Assembly (NCBI RefSeq): GCF_022647665.1
Contig: NZ_CP071872.1
Span: 3,844,001-3,908,000 of the forward strand
Length of the DNA stretch: 64,000 bases
Direction of reading: 5' to 3'
Source of the DNA: Streptomyces formicae
GTDB lineage: Bacteria; Actinomycetota; Actinomycetes; Streptomycetales; Streptomycetaceae
Shown here piece by piece: positions 17,047 to 25,434 of the stretch (its first letter is position 1; every line of letters starts with the position of its first letter). Below the pieces are notes generated by a model. It made no database searches. It saw only the letters and a list, made by a program, of their open reading frames with translations, and had not been told where the DNA came from. The position numbers and the translations under genes were made by a program.

Positions 17047-17814
17047 GCAGGTCATCGACCAGTAGACCATCGCCTCGGCGCTGGCGGTGCGGCGTTCGAA
17101 GTCACGCACCAGACGGCGGGTGCGCATCAGGTGGGCGAAGAACCGCTCGACGATCCACCGCTTGGGCAGCACCACGAAGCCGCGCATGTCGTCGCTGCGA
17201 TTCACGATTGCCAGGACCAGCGCGAGCTTGGTGAGGCAGTAGGCGACGAGGCTGCCGGTGTAGCCGCCGTCGGCCCAGACCAGTTCCAGCCGGTTGTGCA
17301 CGTCGGTGACCTGCCCGAGCAGCATGTGGGCGGTGGTGCGGTCGCCGGTCTTCGCGACAGTGACCATCACGCCCAGCAGCAGGCCGAGCGTGTCGACCAC
17401 GACGTGCCGCTTGTGGCCGTTGACCAGTTTGCCGCCGTCGAAGCCGCGACTGTCTGTTCCGACGACGGCGTCCGCCCTGACCGACTGCGAGTCGATTACA
17501 CCGGCCGTCGGTGCCGCGTCGCGGCCCAGCGTTTCGCGGACCTGTCCGCGCAGCCGGTCGTGGAACTCCTTGACCAGGCCGTGGTCGCGCCAGCGGCGAA
17601 AGAATGCGTACACCCGGTCCCATGGCGGGAAGTCCCCCGGCATCGCACGCCACTTGACGCCGTTGTCCACGAGGTAGCGGATCGCGTCCAACAACGCGCG
17701 ATGGCAGTACGCCTCCGGCTGCCCGCCCCGGCCGCGCAGCCAGGCCGGCACCGGCAGCAGTGGTCGGAACGTCTCCCACTCCGCGTCCGTCATGTCCGAG
17801 GGATATCGCCGAAC
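17041..17814 (-). CDS. IS5-family transposase
   Basis: About 257 residues from GTG 17814 (VRRYPSDMTDAEWETFRPLL); the frame is open to 17919. DUF4096 N-terminus, then DDE_Tnp_1: GVIDSQSVRADAVVGTDSRG (catalytic Asp), GLLLGVMVTVAKTGDRTTAH, LVWADGGYTGSLV (second Asp) and the C-terminal IVERFFAHLMRTRRLVRDFE. The reading frame is intact, unlike the other IS5-like copies here. Terminal repeats were not located. Confidence 0.85.
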   Translation of the reverse strand, partial: VRRYPSDMTDAEWETFRPLLPVPAWLRGRGGQPEAYCHRALLDAIRYLVDNGVKWRAMPGDFPPWDRVYAFFRRWRDHGLVKEFHDRLRGQVRETLGRDAAPTAGVIDSQSVRADAVVGTDSRGFDGGKLVNGHKRHVVVDTLGLLLGVMVTVAKTGDRTTAHMLLGQVTDVHNRLELVWADGGYTGSLVAYCLTKLALVLAIVNRSDDMRGFVVLPKRWIVERFFAHLMRTRRLVRDFERRTASAEAMVYWSMTCS

Positions 17815-18147
17815 ACGTTCCGGGTGATCGGCTGCGTTTCCGAGCCGGTGGGCGACACAATCACACGACGGAGACACCGGGTTGAACTCCACCGGCCCGA
17901 GCACGTACAACTGCGGCAACAGGGTCTCCTGGATCTCGGTTGGCTTCGCAACCCCGAGCTACCAAGAGGCCCTGTCTTCATGCCCGCGGCCGTCGGCGAT
18001 CACCCGATCGAGACTCCCGTTCGACGCACACTCCTCAAGATCGGAACGACAACAGCCACTGAGGCACACACAGAACCGTCCTGCTTCCCGGCCGGAGCCA
18101 TGACCGGGCAGCTTCCGACCGCCGTCGACGGGCGCAACGCTCGGATG
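17815..18147. other. spacer between IS5 and IS256 elements
   Basis: Contains the leader of the IS5 transposase and then sequence with no recognisable gene or repeat. Confidence 0.4.
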
Positions 18148-18540
18148 GGGGAGTGTCTCATCAACGGCGGATCCGATGATCAAGGAGACGTCTGATGAGC
18201 GAGGCCATCACCGAGTACGAGACCGTGGCAGAGCGGGTCGTCGGCCGCGGAGGCGGTGTCGGACGAGCAGTTGATCGCGATGCTGGTCGACCGCGCCCGC
18301 AATGACGGGCTGCAGCTGACGAAGAGGCGCTGGAGTCCGCGCTGGACGGTGAGATCACCGGCCATGTCGGCTATGGCAAGCACGACACGGCGGGCCGGAA
18401 CAGCGGCAACAGCCGCAACGGGACCCGTTCGAAGACCGTGCTGACCGACGTCGGCCCGGTCGAGGTGAGGGTGCCGAGGGATGTGGCAGGCAGCTTCGAG
18501 CCGCCGATCGTCAAGAAGCGGCAGCGCCGGCTGTCCGGTG

Positions 18541-18586
18541 TCGACGAGATGGTGCTGTCGCTGTCGACGAGATGGTGCTGTCGCTG
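18541..18586 (+). repeat. 23-bp tandem duplication inside the IS256 transposase
   Basis: TCGACGAGATGGTGCTGTCG plus CTG occurs at 18541-18563 and again at 18564-18586. The duplication is not a multiple of three and shifts the frame of GVDEMVLSLSAKGL. Confidence 0.9.
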
Positions 18587-18883
18587 TCGGCGAAGGGCCT
18601 GACCCATGGGGAGATATCAGCTCATCTGGCCGAGGTGTACGGAGCCGAAGTCTCCAAGCAGACCATCACCACCATCACGGACAAGGTGATGGAGGGCATG
18701 GCCGAATGGCAGTCACGTCCGCTCGACCGTGTCTGCCCGATGGTCTTCGTGGACGCCATCAATGTGAAGATCCGCGACGGCCAGGTCGCCAGCCGGCCGG
18801 TCTACCTGGCCATGGCTGTGACCGTCGAAGGCACCCGGGACATCCTGGGAATCTGGGCAGGTGATGGCGGTGAGGGTGCCAAG

Positions 18884-19780
18884 CACTGAGCATTTTCAAC
18901 TCGGTCACCGATCGGGTGACGTCGGTGGAGCCTTGCGGGTGGCAGAACGGACGAGGCTCCCAGGCAGTTGAGGGAGGTTTCTGACATCTCATCTCGGTTG
19001 TCGGGGAGCCTTGTTGGTTGCCTATCCTGCCGCACTGGACCTGCCGCATGCTCTCGTGGAGACGATCACGATGCTGATCGTCCTTCGGGAGGGTGATCGC
19101 CGGTGCAAGCTGCATCCGCATCAGCGTGCACTGGTCGCGCTGGTGTCCCTGCGCCAGCACCTCACCCTCGCCCAGATCGCGGTCGGCTTCCGCATCAGTG
19201 TCGGCATCGCCCACGCCTACGTCCGGTCCGTCGTCACGCTGCTGGCCCGCAAGGCGCCGGGACTCACCCGGGCCCTGTGAGAGGTGAAGGCCCGGGCGGA
19301 GTATGTGCTGGTGGATGGCACCCTCGCGGAGTGCGACCGGGTCGGTGACGGCCGCGCCGACCACTCGGGAAAGCACCGCCGGCACGGGGTGAACCTGCAG
19401 GCCCTCACCGACCCGGCGGGCCGGATCCTGTGGATCCCACGGGTACTGCCCGGCCGCACCCACGACCTCACCGCGGCTCGGACCACCGGATCATCGCCAC
19501 CTGTCGACGGCTGGGCATCCCGGTGCCGGCCGATCTGGGCTATCTCGGTGCCGACGGGACCTTCGCCGTCCCTGTCCGGCGTGGGCTTCGGCAAGAACTC
19601 ACGGTCCGGCAGCGGTCGTTGAACAAGGTCCATGTCCGGCTCCGGTATCCCGTCGAGCGAGGCATGGCCCGGCTCAAGACCTGGCGCATCTTCCGCCATG
19701 CCCGCTGCAGTCCCACCTGGCTCACCACAGCAGCCAAAGCCATCCTCACCCTCGAGAGTGGCCGCTGAAAATGCTCAGTG
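18884..19780 (+). mobile_element. IS5-like element inserted in IS256
   Basis: CACTGAGCATTTTCA (18884-18898) and its exact complement (19766-19780) are 15-bp perfect terminal repeats bounding 897 bp. The flanks are IS256 transposase on both sides. A target duplication is not obvious. Confidence 0.85.
19012..19768 (+). pseudogene. IS5-like (DDE_Tnp_4) transposase with nonsense and frameshift changes
   Basis: The N-terminal part reads HQRALVALVSLRQHLTLAQI and ends at an in-frame TGA (19278-19280). The frame continues with VKARAEYVLVDGTLAECDRV (first catalytic Asp), HSGKHRRHGVNLQAL, then loses one base near 19485. The C-terminal part reads GIPVPADLGYLGADGTFAVP and ERGMARLKTWRIFRHARC to the stop before the right terminal repeat. 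Confidence 0.75.
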
Positions 19781-20434
19781 TGTTCACCGAGCTCCGCGAC
19801 CGCGGCGTCGAGGACGTGCTCATGCTCGTCTGCGACGGATTGAAGGGCCTGCCGGACGCGGTCGAGACCGTCTGGCCGCGAACTGTGGTGCAAACGTGCA
19901 TAGTTCATCTTATTCGGAACAGCATCCGCTACGTGGCTCGGCAGGACTGGGACAAGGCCACCAAGGACCTGAAGCCGTCTACATCGCTCCGAGGCTGCGG
20001 CGACCGAGCGGTTCCTGGAGTTCTCCGAGAGGTGGGGCGCGGAGTATCCGGCCGTGGCCAAGCTGTGGTCCGACGCCTGGGCCGAGATGGTGCCCTTCCT
20101 CTCCTTCGACGTCGAGATCCGCAAGGTCATCTGTTCAACGAACGCGATCGAGAGCGTCAACGCCCGGATCCGCAAGGCCGTGAGGGCGCGTGGCCACTTC
20201 CCGTCGGAGAACGCCGCGTTGAAGTGCGTCTACATGGCTCTCATGCCACTGGATCCGACCGGCAAGGGCCGGCGCCGTTGGACGATGCGCTGGAAGGCAC
20301 CCCGGAACGCCTTCCAGATCGCCTTCGAAGGACGCCTCACCCCCACCACCAGCAACTGACTCAACAACCAAGATCAGCCGTTGATTGGACACACCCTCGG
20401 ATGGCGATCCCTTCGGGCGGCGCTTCGCGATTGC

Positions 20435-20642
20435 CGAGGGTCTGGTCTGCTCTCTGTTCGCTCATGTTCAGCTGCTTGCGCGTGCGTGTGGAGTGTCGCG
20501 ATCTCCAATGTGAAGGAAAGGGGGCAATTGACACACTTCGATCGTTATGTCACGCTTCATGTCGAAGTTGGATCACTGCGGGGTTGCGGAGTTTCGAACC
20601 CGATAGGTCCAGCTCCGGGACACCGTCCCAGCAGCAATCCAC
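20435..20642. repeat. 208-bp direct repeat, copy 1
   Basis: Nearly identical to 21576-21783, differing at about eight positions by eye. Contains the inverted pair CTTCGA...TCGAAG around 20539-20569. Weaker similarity continues about 20 bp upstream. No function recognised. Confidence 0.9.
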
Positions 20643-20654
20643 TGAGCCTTTTCC

Positions 20655-21297
20655 AACTTCAGTTTGAGCAGGTCAGGCGAAGGGCGAGGATGGCTGGGGC
20701 GAGGCCGGTGATCCGGGTGGTTGAGCAACGGAGTTTGCGAAGGAGTCGTCAAGTCTTGAGAGTGGCGATGGCTTGCTCGACGAGTGCCCGGATCTTTGCG
20801 TGAGATCGGTTCACTGCTTTCTGGCCTGTGGAGGGGGACTCCCAGCGGCCCCGGGCAGGGCTGGTGAGGCCCGCAGCGGACGCCCCTTGGGGTCGGTGAT
20901 GACCTGCGCGTTCATGCCGTGCTTCTTGTGCTTGCCGGAGTAGAAGGGCCGGTCGGCGGCGATTCGGTCGATCGGCGGGAGCGTGCCGTCCAGGATTACA
21001 TATGCCTTCATCGACGCCGCCCGGACGGCTTCGGCCAGGGACGGGGGCGAGCTGGGCCAGGAGCTGGACGGTCTCAGTGACATAGCGGTAGACGGTGGTG
21101 GTCCCCACCCCGAACCCGGCTGCGAGCTGGGCGTATGTGTGTCCGTTACGGAGGTGCGCCAGGGCGGGCAGAGTCTGCCGGCCCACGCTCAGATGCTGCC
21201 ACCGGGTGTCGAGGGAGCGGCGATGCTCTCGCAGACGGGCAGCGAGGAAGCGAAGGAGGGAACTGGAGACGTCGACGTCGGACGGGGAAACAAGCAT
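20655..21297 (-). pseudogene. IS5-like transposase remnant with internal deletion
   Basis: N-terminal part from 21297: MLVSPSDVDVSSSLLRFLAA, then LRNGHTYAQLAAGFGVGTTT. A second frame carries MKAYVILDGTLPPIDRIAAD and YSGKHKKHGMNAQVITDPKG (DDE_Tnp_4 core). Much of the middle is deleted and it ends with VEQAIATLKT, where a TGA replaces the family's Trp before RLLRKLRCSTTRI. It lies between the two 208-bp repeats. Confidence 0.7.
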
Positions 21298-21575
21298 GCG
21301 AAGCCTCTGGTGGAGAAGGTTCTCTTGGTCGAAAACCCATCTACCAGGGGCTTCACTCGTCTGTCACCCCAACTGCCCAGCTCATACGGCAGGTTGGAAA
21401 GAGCTCACTATCGCGTGATCGGCTCGCCTGGGACCGTCCTGTCTCGGATTGGTATTGCTCAAGCGCATCTCCTGTCGGACTGCCGTCGGCGCGGCGAGGC
21501 CGTCCAACCCGGTTCTCCCCTGTGGCAGGTGGCGGGTTTCGGGGTTTCCATCTCGAGCGGCGTCTTCTCGGCTGT

Positions 21576-21783
21576 CGAGGGTCTGGTCTGCTCTCTGTTC
21601 GCCCATGTCCAGCTGCTTGCGTGTGCGTGTGGAGTGTCGCGATCTCCAATGTGAAGGAAAGGGGTTAATTGACACACTTCGATCGTTATGTCACGCTTCA
21701 TGTCGAAGTTGGATCACTGCGGGGTTGCGGAGTTTCGAACCCGATAAGTCCAGCTCCGGGATACCGTCCCAGCAGCAATCCAC
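21576..21783. repeat. 208-bp direct repeat, copy 2
   Basis: Second copy of the 20435-20642 unit, ending CAGCAGCAATCCAC like the first. The spacer holds an IS5-like remnant. It lies about 590 bp before the sheath gene of the injection system. Confidence 0.9.
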
Positions 21784-22372
21784 CATCGCGTGATCTTGAA
21801 TCTGTACATGCCCGCGCGGTGAGCCTCCGCATGCCGGCGGGCTTTGCGCAATGGGTCTCGAACGCTCTGGTGTGAGGTCAGTCTTCAGGTGCGCCTGAGG
21901 CGCGTCCGCCGATGGCCCGTGGCCGACTCCCCCTTGGTCCACCTGTGCCCGGTCGTTTTGCCTGGCGCGCGATCCGTCATCGCGCCAGACGGCAGACCCG
22001 GCAGAGGTGGCCTTATTCGTTCATGGCTTGGCTGATGCGATGTTCGCAGCAGACACACCCGGGCGGGCCACTGCCTCAACGGACTACCGCTCATCAGGCG
22101 TCACAGCATCACGCGCCACGCACCCGACAGCCTGCGCACACCGCACCGGGCGTCCGCCGTTCCAGGAAGGTCTCCTCTAGGCGGGGCCCGGGGCAGGCAG
22201 GGCCTGCCCGCTTGAAGCAGCCCGCGGCGGCAGCAACCCATGCCCTCACCGGACCGCTGTCGCACAGATCGACGAGCCCGGACTCCTGACGTCCAGAACA
22301 CTCCATCCGGTCCGATTCCGGCTGGGCATGACTCCAGTTCCGCATGATCCTGCAGCTTTCAAAGGAGTAGAT
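21784..22372. other. upstream region of the injection-system operon
   Basis: 589 bp without a recognisable gene. It should carry the operon promoter, but I cannot point to convincing -10/-35 elements. The sheath ribosome site AAAGGAG is at 22361-22367. Confidence 0.4.
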
Positions 22373-24133
22373 ATGACCACCCCTCTGGCTCCTGGCGTGT
22401 ATGTGAAGGAAGTTCCCAGCGGTGCCCGATCCGTCAACGGCACCGGGACGTCAACGCCTGCGTTTGTAGGGAATACTGCCACCATCCAGACCATCAAGAC
22501 GCCCACGCTCGTCCGGAGTTGGACCGAGTTTCGCAGCAAGTTCTTTCCTACGCCTGACGAGGCCGTGGGGGCGCTTGCGAAGGCCGGCGAGGCGTACCAG
22601 GCGGCGATGAGGAAGCAAGCAGAATGCGAGGACCTCAAGAAGGAAGTAAAAACAGCATCAGAAGAAACAGGGCCCACCAGTAAGGAAGCCTGCATCACCG
22701 CGGCTGGCAAGGCGCTGGATTTGGTTGGAAAAGTCGGCACCCTGGCACACAGCATTGGATTGACTTCAGAGTTTGAAGCTGCTTCCCTGGTGTCAGCTAA
22801 CGGCCTCGTCACAGAGGCCAACGCGGCCAGTGACAGTGAAAAGATAAACACTTTCAAGACCAACCTCAGCGCCTTCTACGGGACTCTCAAAACCCTCTGC
22901 GCGAAAGTCACCGCAGGAGGGGACGCGGTCGGGAAAGCAGCTGACGCCGTCTCGAGCGCGGTCAAGGCCCTGGAAGGGGATGTGCCCTCGTCAAAGGCGG
23001 AAGCCCAGAAGGAAAGTCTCAAGGCCGCCGATACCGCCATGAGCGCCGCGAAGGTGGATCCACTTGTCATAAATCGGCTCGGCCTGGTTCCCCTGGAACG
23101 GCTCATCGGAACGGTGATCGACGCGCTTAATCGATACGACACCACATGGTGTCTGAGTGAGGCGGTCCTGGGATTCTTCGCGAATGGGGGCAGCTCCTGC
23201 TACATCGTTCCCATGGAGATCAAATCCACCACGACGAGTCTCGCGGGCTCGGCGGCGGAAAACACGGGGCTGGCGGGACTGGAGAAGGTGCAGGACGTGA
23301 GCATGGTCGCGGTCCCCGACCTGCACCTCGCCACCACCGATACGACAGCCACAGCCGCCACTAAGCTGAAGCCGCTGGTCGACCAGGTCGTCTCGCACTG
23401 CGCGAAAATGCGCAACCGACTCGCCATCATCCACACCGTCCCCGGCCTCAGCGCAAAGGACGCGGGCACGTTCCGCAGCAATCTCGGCCCCGTAGGAGCC
23501 CGTCCCGACCTCGCCACGCTCTACTACCCCTGGCTCCAAGTCCCCGGCATCTACGGCAAAGCACGCACCGTGCCGCCGAGCGGGCACATCGCCGGAGTCT
23601 GGGCCGCCACCGACACCTCCCGTGGTGTCTTCAAGGCCCCCGCCAACGTCTCACTTTCCGGCGCCATCAGCCTCGCCACACCACTCAGCGACGACGAACA
23701 GGCCGGTCTCAACGCCATCGGGGTCAACTGCCTGCGCAGCTTCCCCGGCCGGCCCCTCATGGTCTGGGGGGCACGCACCCTCGCCGATCCCTCCGACCGG
23801 GACTGGAAGTACGTCAACGTACGCCGCCTGGTGTGCTTCCTGTCCGACTCGATCCGCCAGTCCACCACCTGGGCTGTCTTCGAGCCCAACGACGAGCACC
23901 TGTGGGCCACCCTGCGGCACTCCGTATCGGCATTCCTCAAAGACCAGTGGCGCCAGGGTGCTCTGCAGGGCGCCACTCCTGACGAGGCCTTCCACGTCGT
24001 CTGCGACGCCAGCAACAACCCGCAGGACCTCATCGACAAGGGCGAGGTGCACTGCGACATCTATGTCGCACCGGTCCGGCCGGCGGAGTTCGTCCACTTC
24101 AGCATCCAGCAGACCGCGGGCCAAGCGGCCTGA
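22373..24133 (+). CDS. contractile tail sheath protein with large helical insertion
   Basis: 586 residues from ATG 22373, preceded by AAAGGAG; an in-frame ATG at 22328 lacks such a site. The N-terminus (LAPGVYVKEVPSGARSVNG, TSTPAFVGNTA) and C-terminus (WKYVNVRRLVCFLSDSIRQS, FEPNDEHLWATL, VRPAEFVHFSIQQT) are those of eCIS/phage contractile sheaths. Polymerised sheath contracts to drive the inner tube out. Residues about 60-260 are not usual sheath sequence: an Ala/Lys/Glu-rich helical segment with AKAGEAYQAAMRKQAECEDL, FKTNLSAFYGTLKTL and AEAQKESLKAADTAMSAAK, after which the fold resumes at LNRYDTTWCLSEAVLGFFAN. First gene of the cluster. Confidence 0.92.
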   Translation: MTTPLAPGVYVKEVPSGARSVNGTGTSTPAFVGNTATIQTIKTPTLVRSWTEFRSKFFPTPDEAVGALAKAGEAYQAAMRKQAECEDLKKEVKTASEETGPTSKEACITAAGKALDLVGKVGTLAHSIGLTSEFEAASLVSANGLVTEANAASDSEKINTFKTNLSAFYGTLKTLCAKVTAGGDAVGKAADAVSSAVKALEGDVPSSKAEAQKESLKAADTAMSAAKVDPLVINRLGLVPLERLIGTVIDALNRYDTTWCLSEAVLGFFANGGSSCYIVPMEIKSTTTSLAGSAAENTGLAGLEKVQDVSMVAVPDLHLATTDTTATAATKLKPLVDQVVSHCAKMRNRLAIIHTVPGLSAKDAGTFRSNLGPVGARPDLATLYYPWLQVPGIYGKARTVPPSGHIAGVWAATDTSRGVFKAPANVSLSGAISLATPLSDDEQAGLNAIGVNCLRSFPGRPLMVWGARTLADPSDRDWKYVNVRRLVCFLSDSIRQSTTWAVFEPNDEHLWATLRHSVSAFLKDQWRQGALQGATPDEAFHVVCDASNNPQDLIDKGEVHCDIYVAPVRPAEFVHFSIQQTAGQAA

Positions 24134-24150
24134 CCCGATAAGGAGTTCCC

Positions 24151-24600
24151 ATGGCAACCGGAGACGTCTTCACCTCCTATTCGTTCACCGCCGACTTCGG
24201 CGGTCTCCAGGTCGAAACCTTGCAGAGCGTGAGCACGCCCACCATGCAGATCGACGTGGTGGAAGTCCGTCAGGTCTCGGCGACCGGCGAACCGATCTTG
24301 CGTAAGCAGCCCGCCGTCCGCCCTCAAGGGGGTGAGATCACCGTGACGCGCGGTATGGATAAGAGCAAGGCCTTCACCGACTGGATCAACATGACCCTGG
24401 AGAAGAAGGACATCGCCAATGCCCGTAAGCACGTCACCATCGTGCAGTATGACGCGGACAAGAAGCCCGTCCTCCGCTACCACCTCAACAATGCGTGGGC
24501 CTCCCAGCTCAAAGGCGCGGACCTCGACGCCAGTAGCACTAACCCCGCCACCGAACAAGTGACCATCACCTACGAAGAATGCACCGTGGAACGCGTCTGA
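24151..24600 (+). CDS. inner tube protein (T4 gp19-like)
   Basis: 149 residues. MATGDVFTSYSFTADFGGLQ, VEVRQVSATGEPILRKQPAV, ITVTRGMDKSKAFTDWINMT and VTIVQYDADKKPVLRYHLNN are the conserved strands and loop of the phage tail tube/Hcp-like fold that stacks into the inner tube. It follows the sheath by 17 bp with a good GGAG site. Confidence 0.9.
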   Translation: MATGDVFTSYSFTADFGGLQVETLQSVSTPTMQIDVVEVRQVSATGEPILRKQPAVRPQGGEITVTRGMDKSKAFTDWINMTLEKKDIANARKHVTIVQYDADKKPVLRYHLNNAWASQLKGADLDASSTNPATEQVTITYEECTVERV

Positions 24601-24620
24601 CCGACCACACCTGATGCCAG

Positions 24621-24695
24621 ATCCGGGCCTCGGCTGCATGAGCCCTCAAGCCTCGTCCCCGGGCGGCGCAGAGCTCGCGGAGGCAAGGCCCGGAT
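24621..24695 (+). terminator. long-loop inverted repeat after the tube gene
   Basis: ATCCGGGCCT (24621-24630) and AGGCCCGGAT (24686-24695) are a perfect 10-bp inverted repeat with a 55-base loop, in the only long gap (280 bp) among the first structural genes. It could attenuate transcription so that sheath and tube exceed the rest; that is inference. GCTGTTTCTTCG is also repeated at about 24699 and 24715. Confidence 0.4.
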
Positions 24696-24880
24696 ACGGC
24701 TGTTTCTTCGGACCGCTGTTTCTTCGAACCGCCGCGCCGACAGCTGCCCTGGGCCGCCTCGCTCGCCAGAGATGAGCGGCACGCCTGCGCGGGTACCCCA
24801 CGTACTTTCCTGCCCTGCACACACCCACCAAAGAAGCTCTCCCCGCCTACACCTGAGACGATGAAAGGCCTTCGTCCGAT

Positions 24881-25279
24881 ATGACGGATACCATCCCGGC
24901 CACATCTCGGCTGCAGACCGAGTTCGCCTTCGAACTGCCTCATGGGTACGTCGACGGCGAGGGTGTCGTGCACAAGCACGGCAGTATGCGCCTGGCGACA
25001 GCGCGGGACGAGCTGTCGCCGCTGATCGACCAGCGCGTCCGCGAGAATCCCGCCTATCTGGGCGTGGTTCTGCTCAGCCTCGTCACCACCCGTCTGGGGA
25101 CCGTTCCGCGCATCGATGCCGGTGTCATCGAGCAGCTTTTCGCCACCGACCTGGCCTACCTTCAAGGGTTCTACCGAACCATCAACGGCCTGAGTGAGGA
25201 CACCGGAACGGTGGCGTGCCCTTCCTGCGGTACGCGGTTCACTCTTCCCGACCCTGGGAGCGGCCTGGGGGAATCGTGA
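24881..25279 (+). CDS. small eCIS/phage tail-assembly-type protein with zinc knuckle
   Basis: 132 residues. The body resembles short phage tail-assembly proteins: LQTEFAFELPHGYVDGEGVV, MRLATARDELSPLIDQRVRE and IDAGVIEQLFATDLAYLQGF. The C-terminus has a CPSCGTRF zinc-knuckle half-site. It sits after the tube gene, where eCIS clusters often encode such a protein, and overlaps the next start as GTGA. Exact role unknown; probably a chaperone or baseplate accessory. Confidence 0.65.
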   Translation: MTDTIPATSRLQTEFAFELPHGYVDGEGVVHKHGSMRLATARDELSPLIDQRVRENPAYLGVVLLSLVTTRLGTVPRIDAGVIEQLFATDLAYLQGFYRTINGLSEDTGTVACPSCGTRFTLPDPGSGLGES

Positions 25280-25434
25280 CGTACCCCCAAGACCGCCTCG
25301 GGGAGGAAGTGGGCTACATCGCCTACCACTTCCACTGGCCCAGAGACGACATCCTGGGTCTGCCCCACCATGAGCGTCTTGGCTGGGTACGTGAGATCAA
25401 CCGGATCAACACACGGCTGAACACGGAGAGGTGA
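25276..25434 (+). CDS. DUF6760-like small protein
   Basis: 52 residues from GTG 25276: VTYPQDRLGEEVGYIAYHFH, WPRDDILGLPHHERLGWVRE, INRINTRLN. The spaced WP-DDIL-L-H-ER-GWV-EI pattern is that of tiny tail-associated proteins. It overlaps its upstream neighbour (GTGA) and its downstream one (GTGA at 25431), so the three are translationally coupled. Confidence 0.7.
   Translation: MTYPQDRLGEEVGYIAYHFHWPRDDILGLPHHERLGWVREINRINTRLNTER

Larger units (their letters stand above)
18195..20359 (+). pseudogene. IS256-family (Mutator-like) transposase, multiply disrupted
   Basis: ATG 18195 with AAGGAGA upstream gives MSEAITEYETVAERVVG. The frame then slips, a segment after ARNDGLQLT is missing, and a 23-bp tandem duplication at 18541-18586 shifts it again. 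The core reads EVYGAEVSKQTITTITDKVM and VFVDAINVKIRDGQ (catalytic Asp). It resumes beyond the inner element with VFTELRDRGVEDVLMLVCDG (second Asp) and VQTCIVHLIRNSIRYVARQD, then ICSTNAIESVNARIRKAV (Glu region) to the stop at 20359. Confidence 0.8.
18148..20396 (+). mobile_element. IS256-family element split by an IS5-like element
   Basis: Ends are imperfect inverted repeats: GAGTGTCTCATCAACGGCGG near 18151 and the complement of GATCAGCCGTTGATTGGACA near 20373-20392. Removing the inner 897-bp element leaves about 1.35 kb, normal for IS256. Confidence 0.75.
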
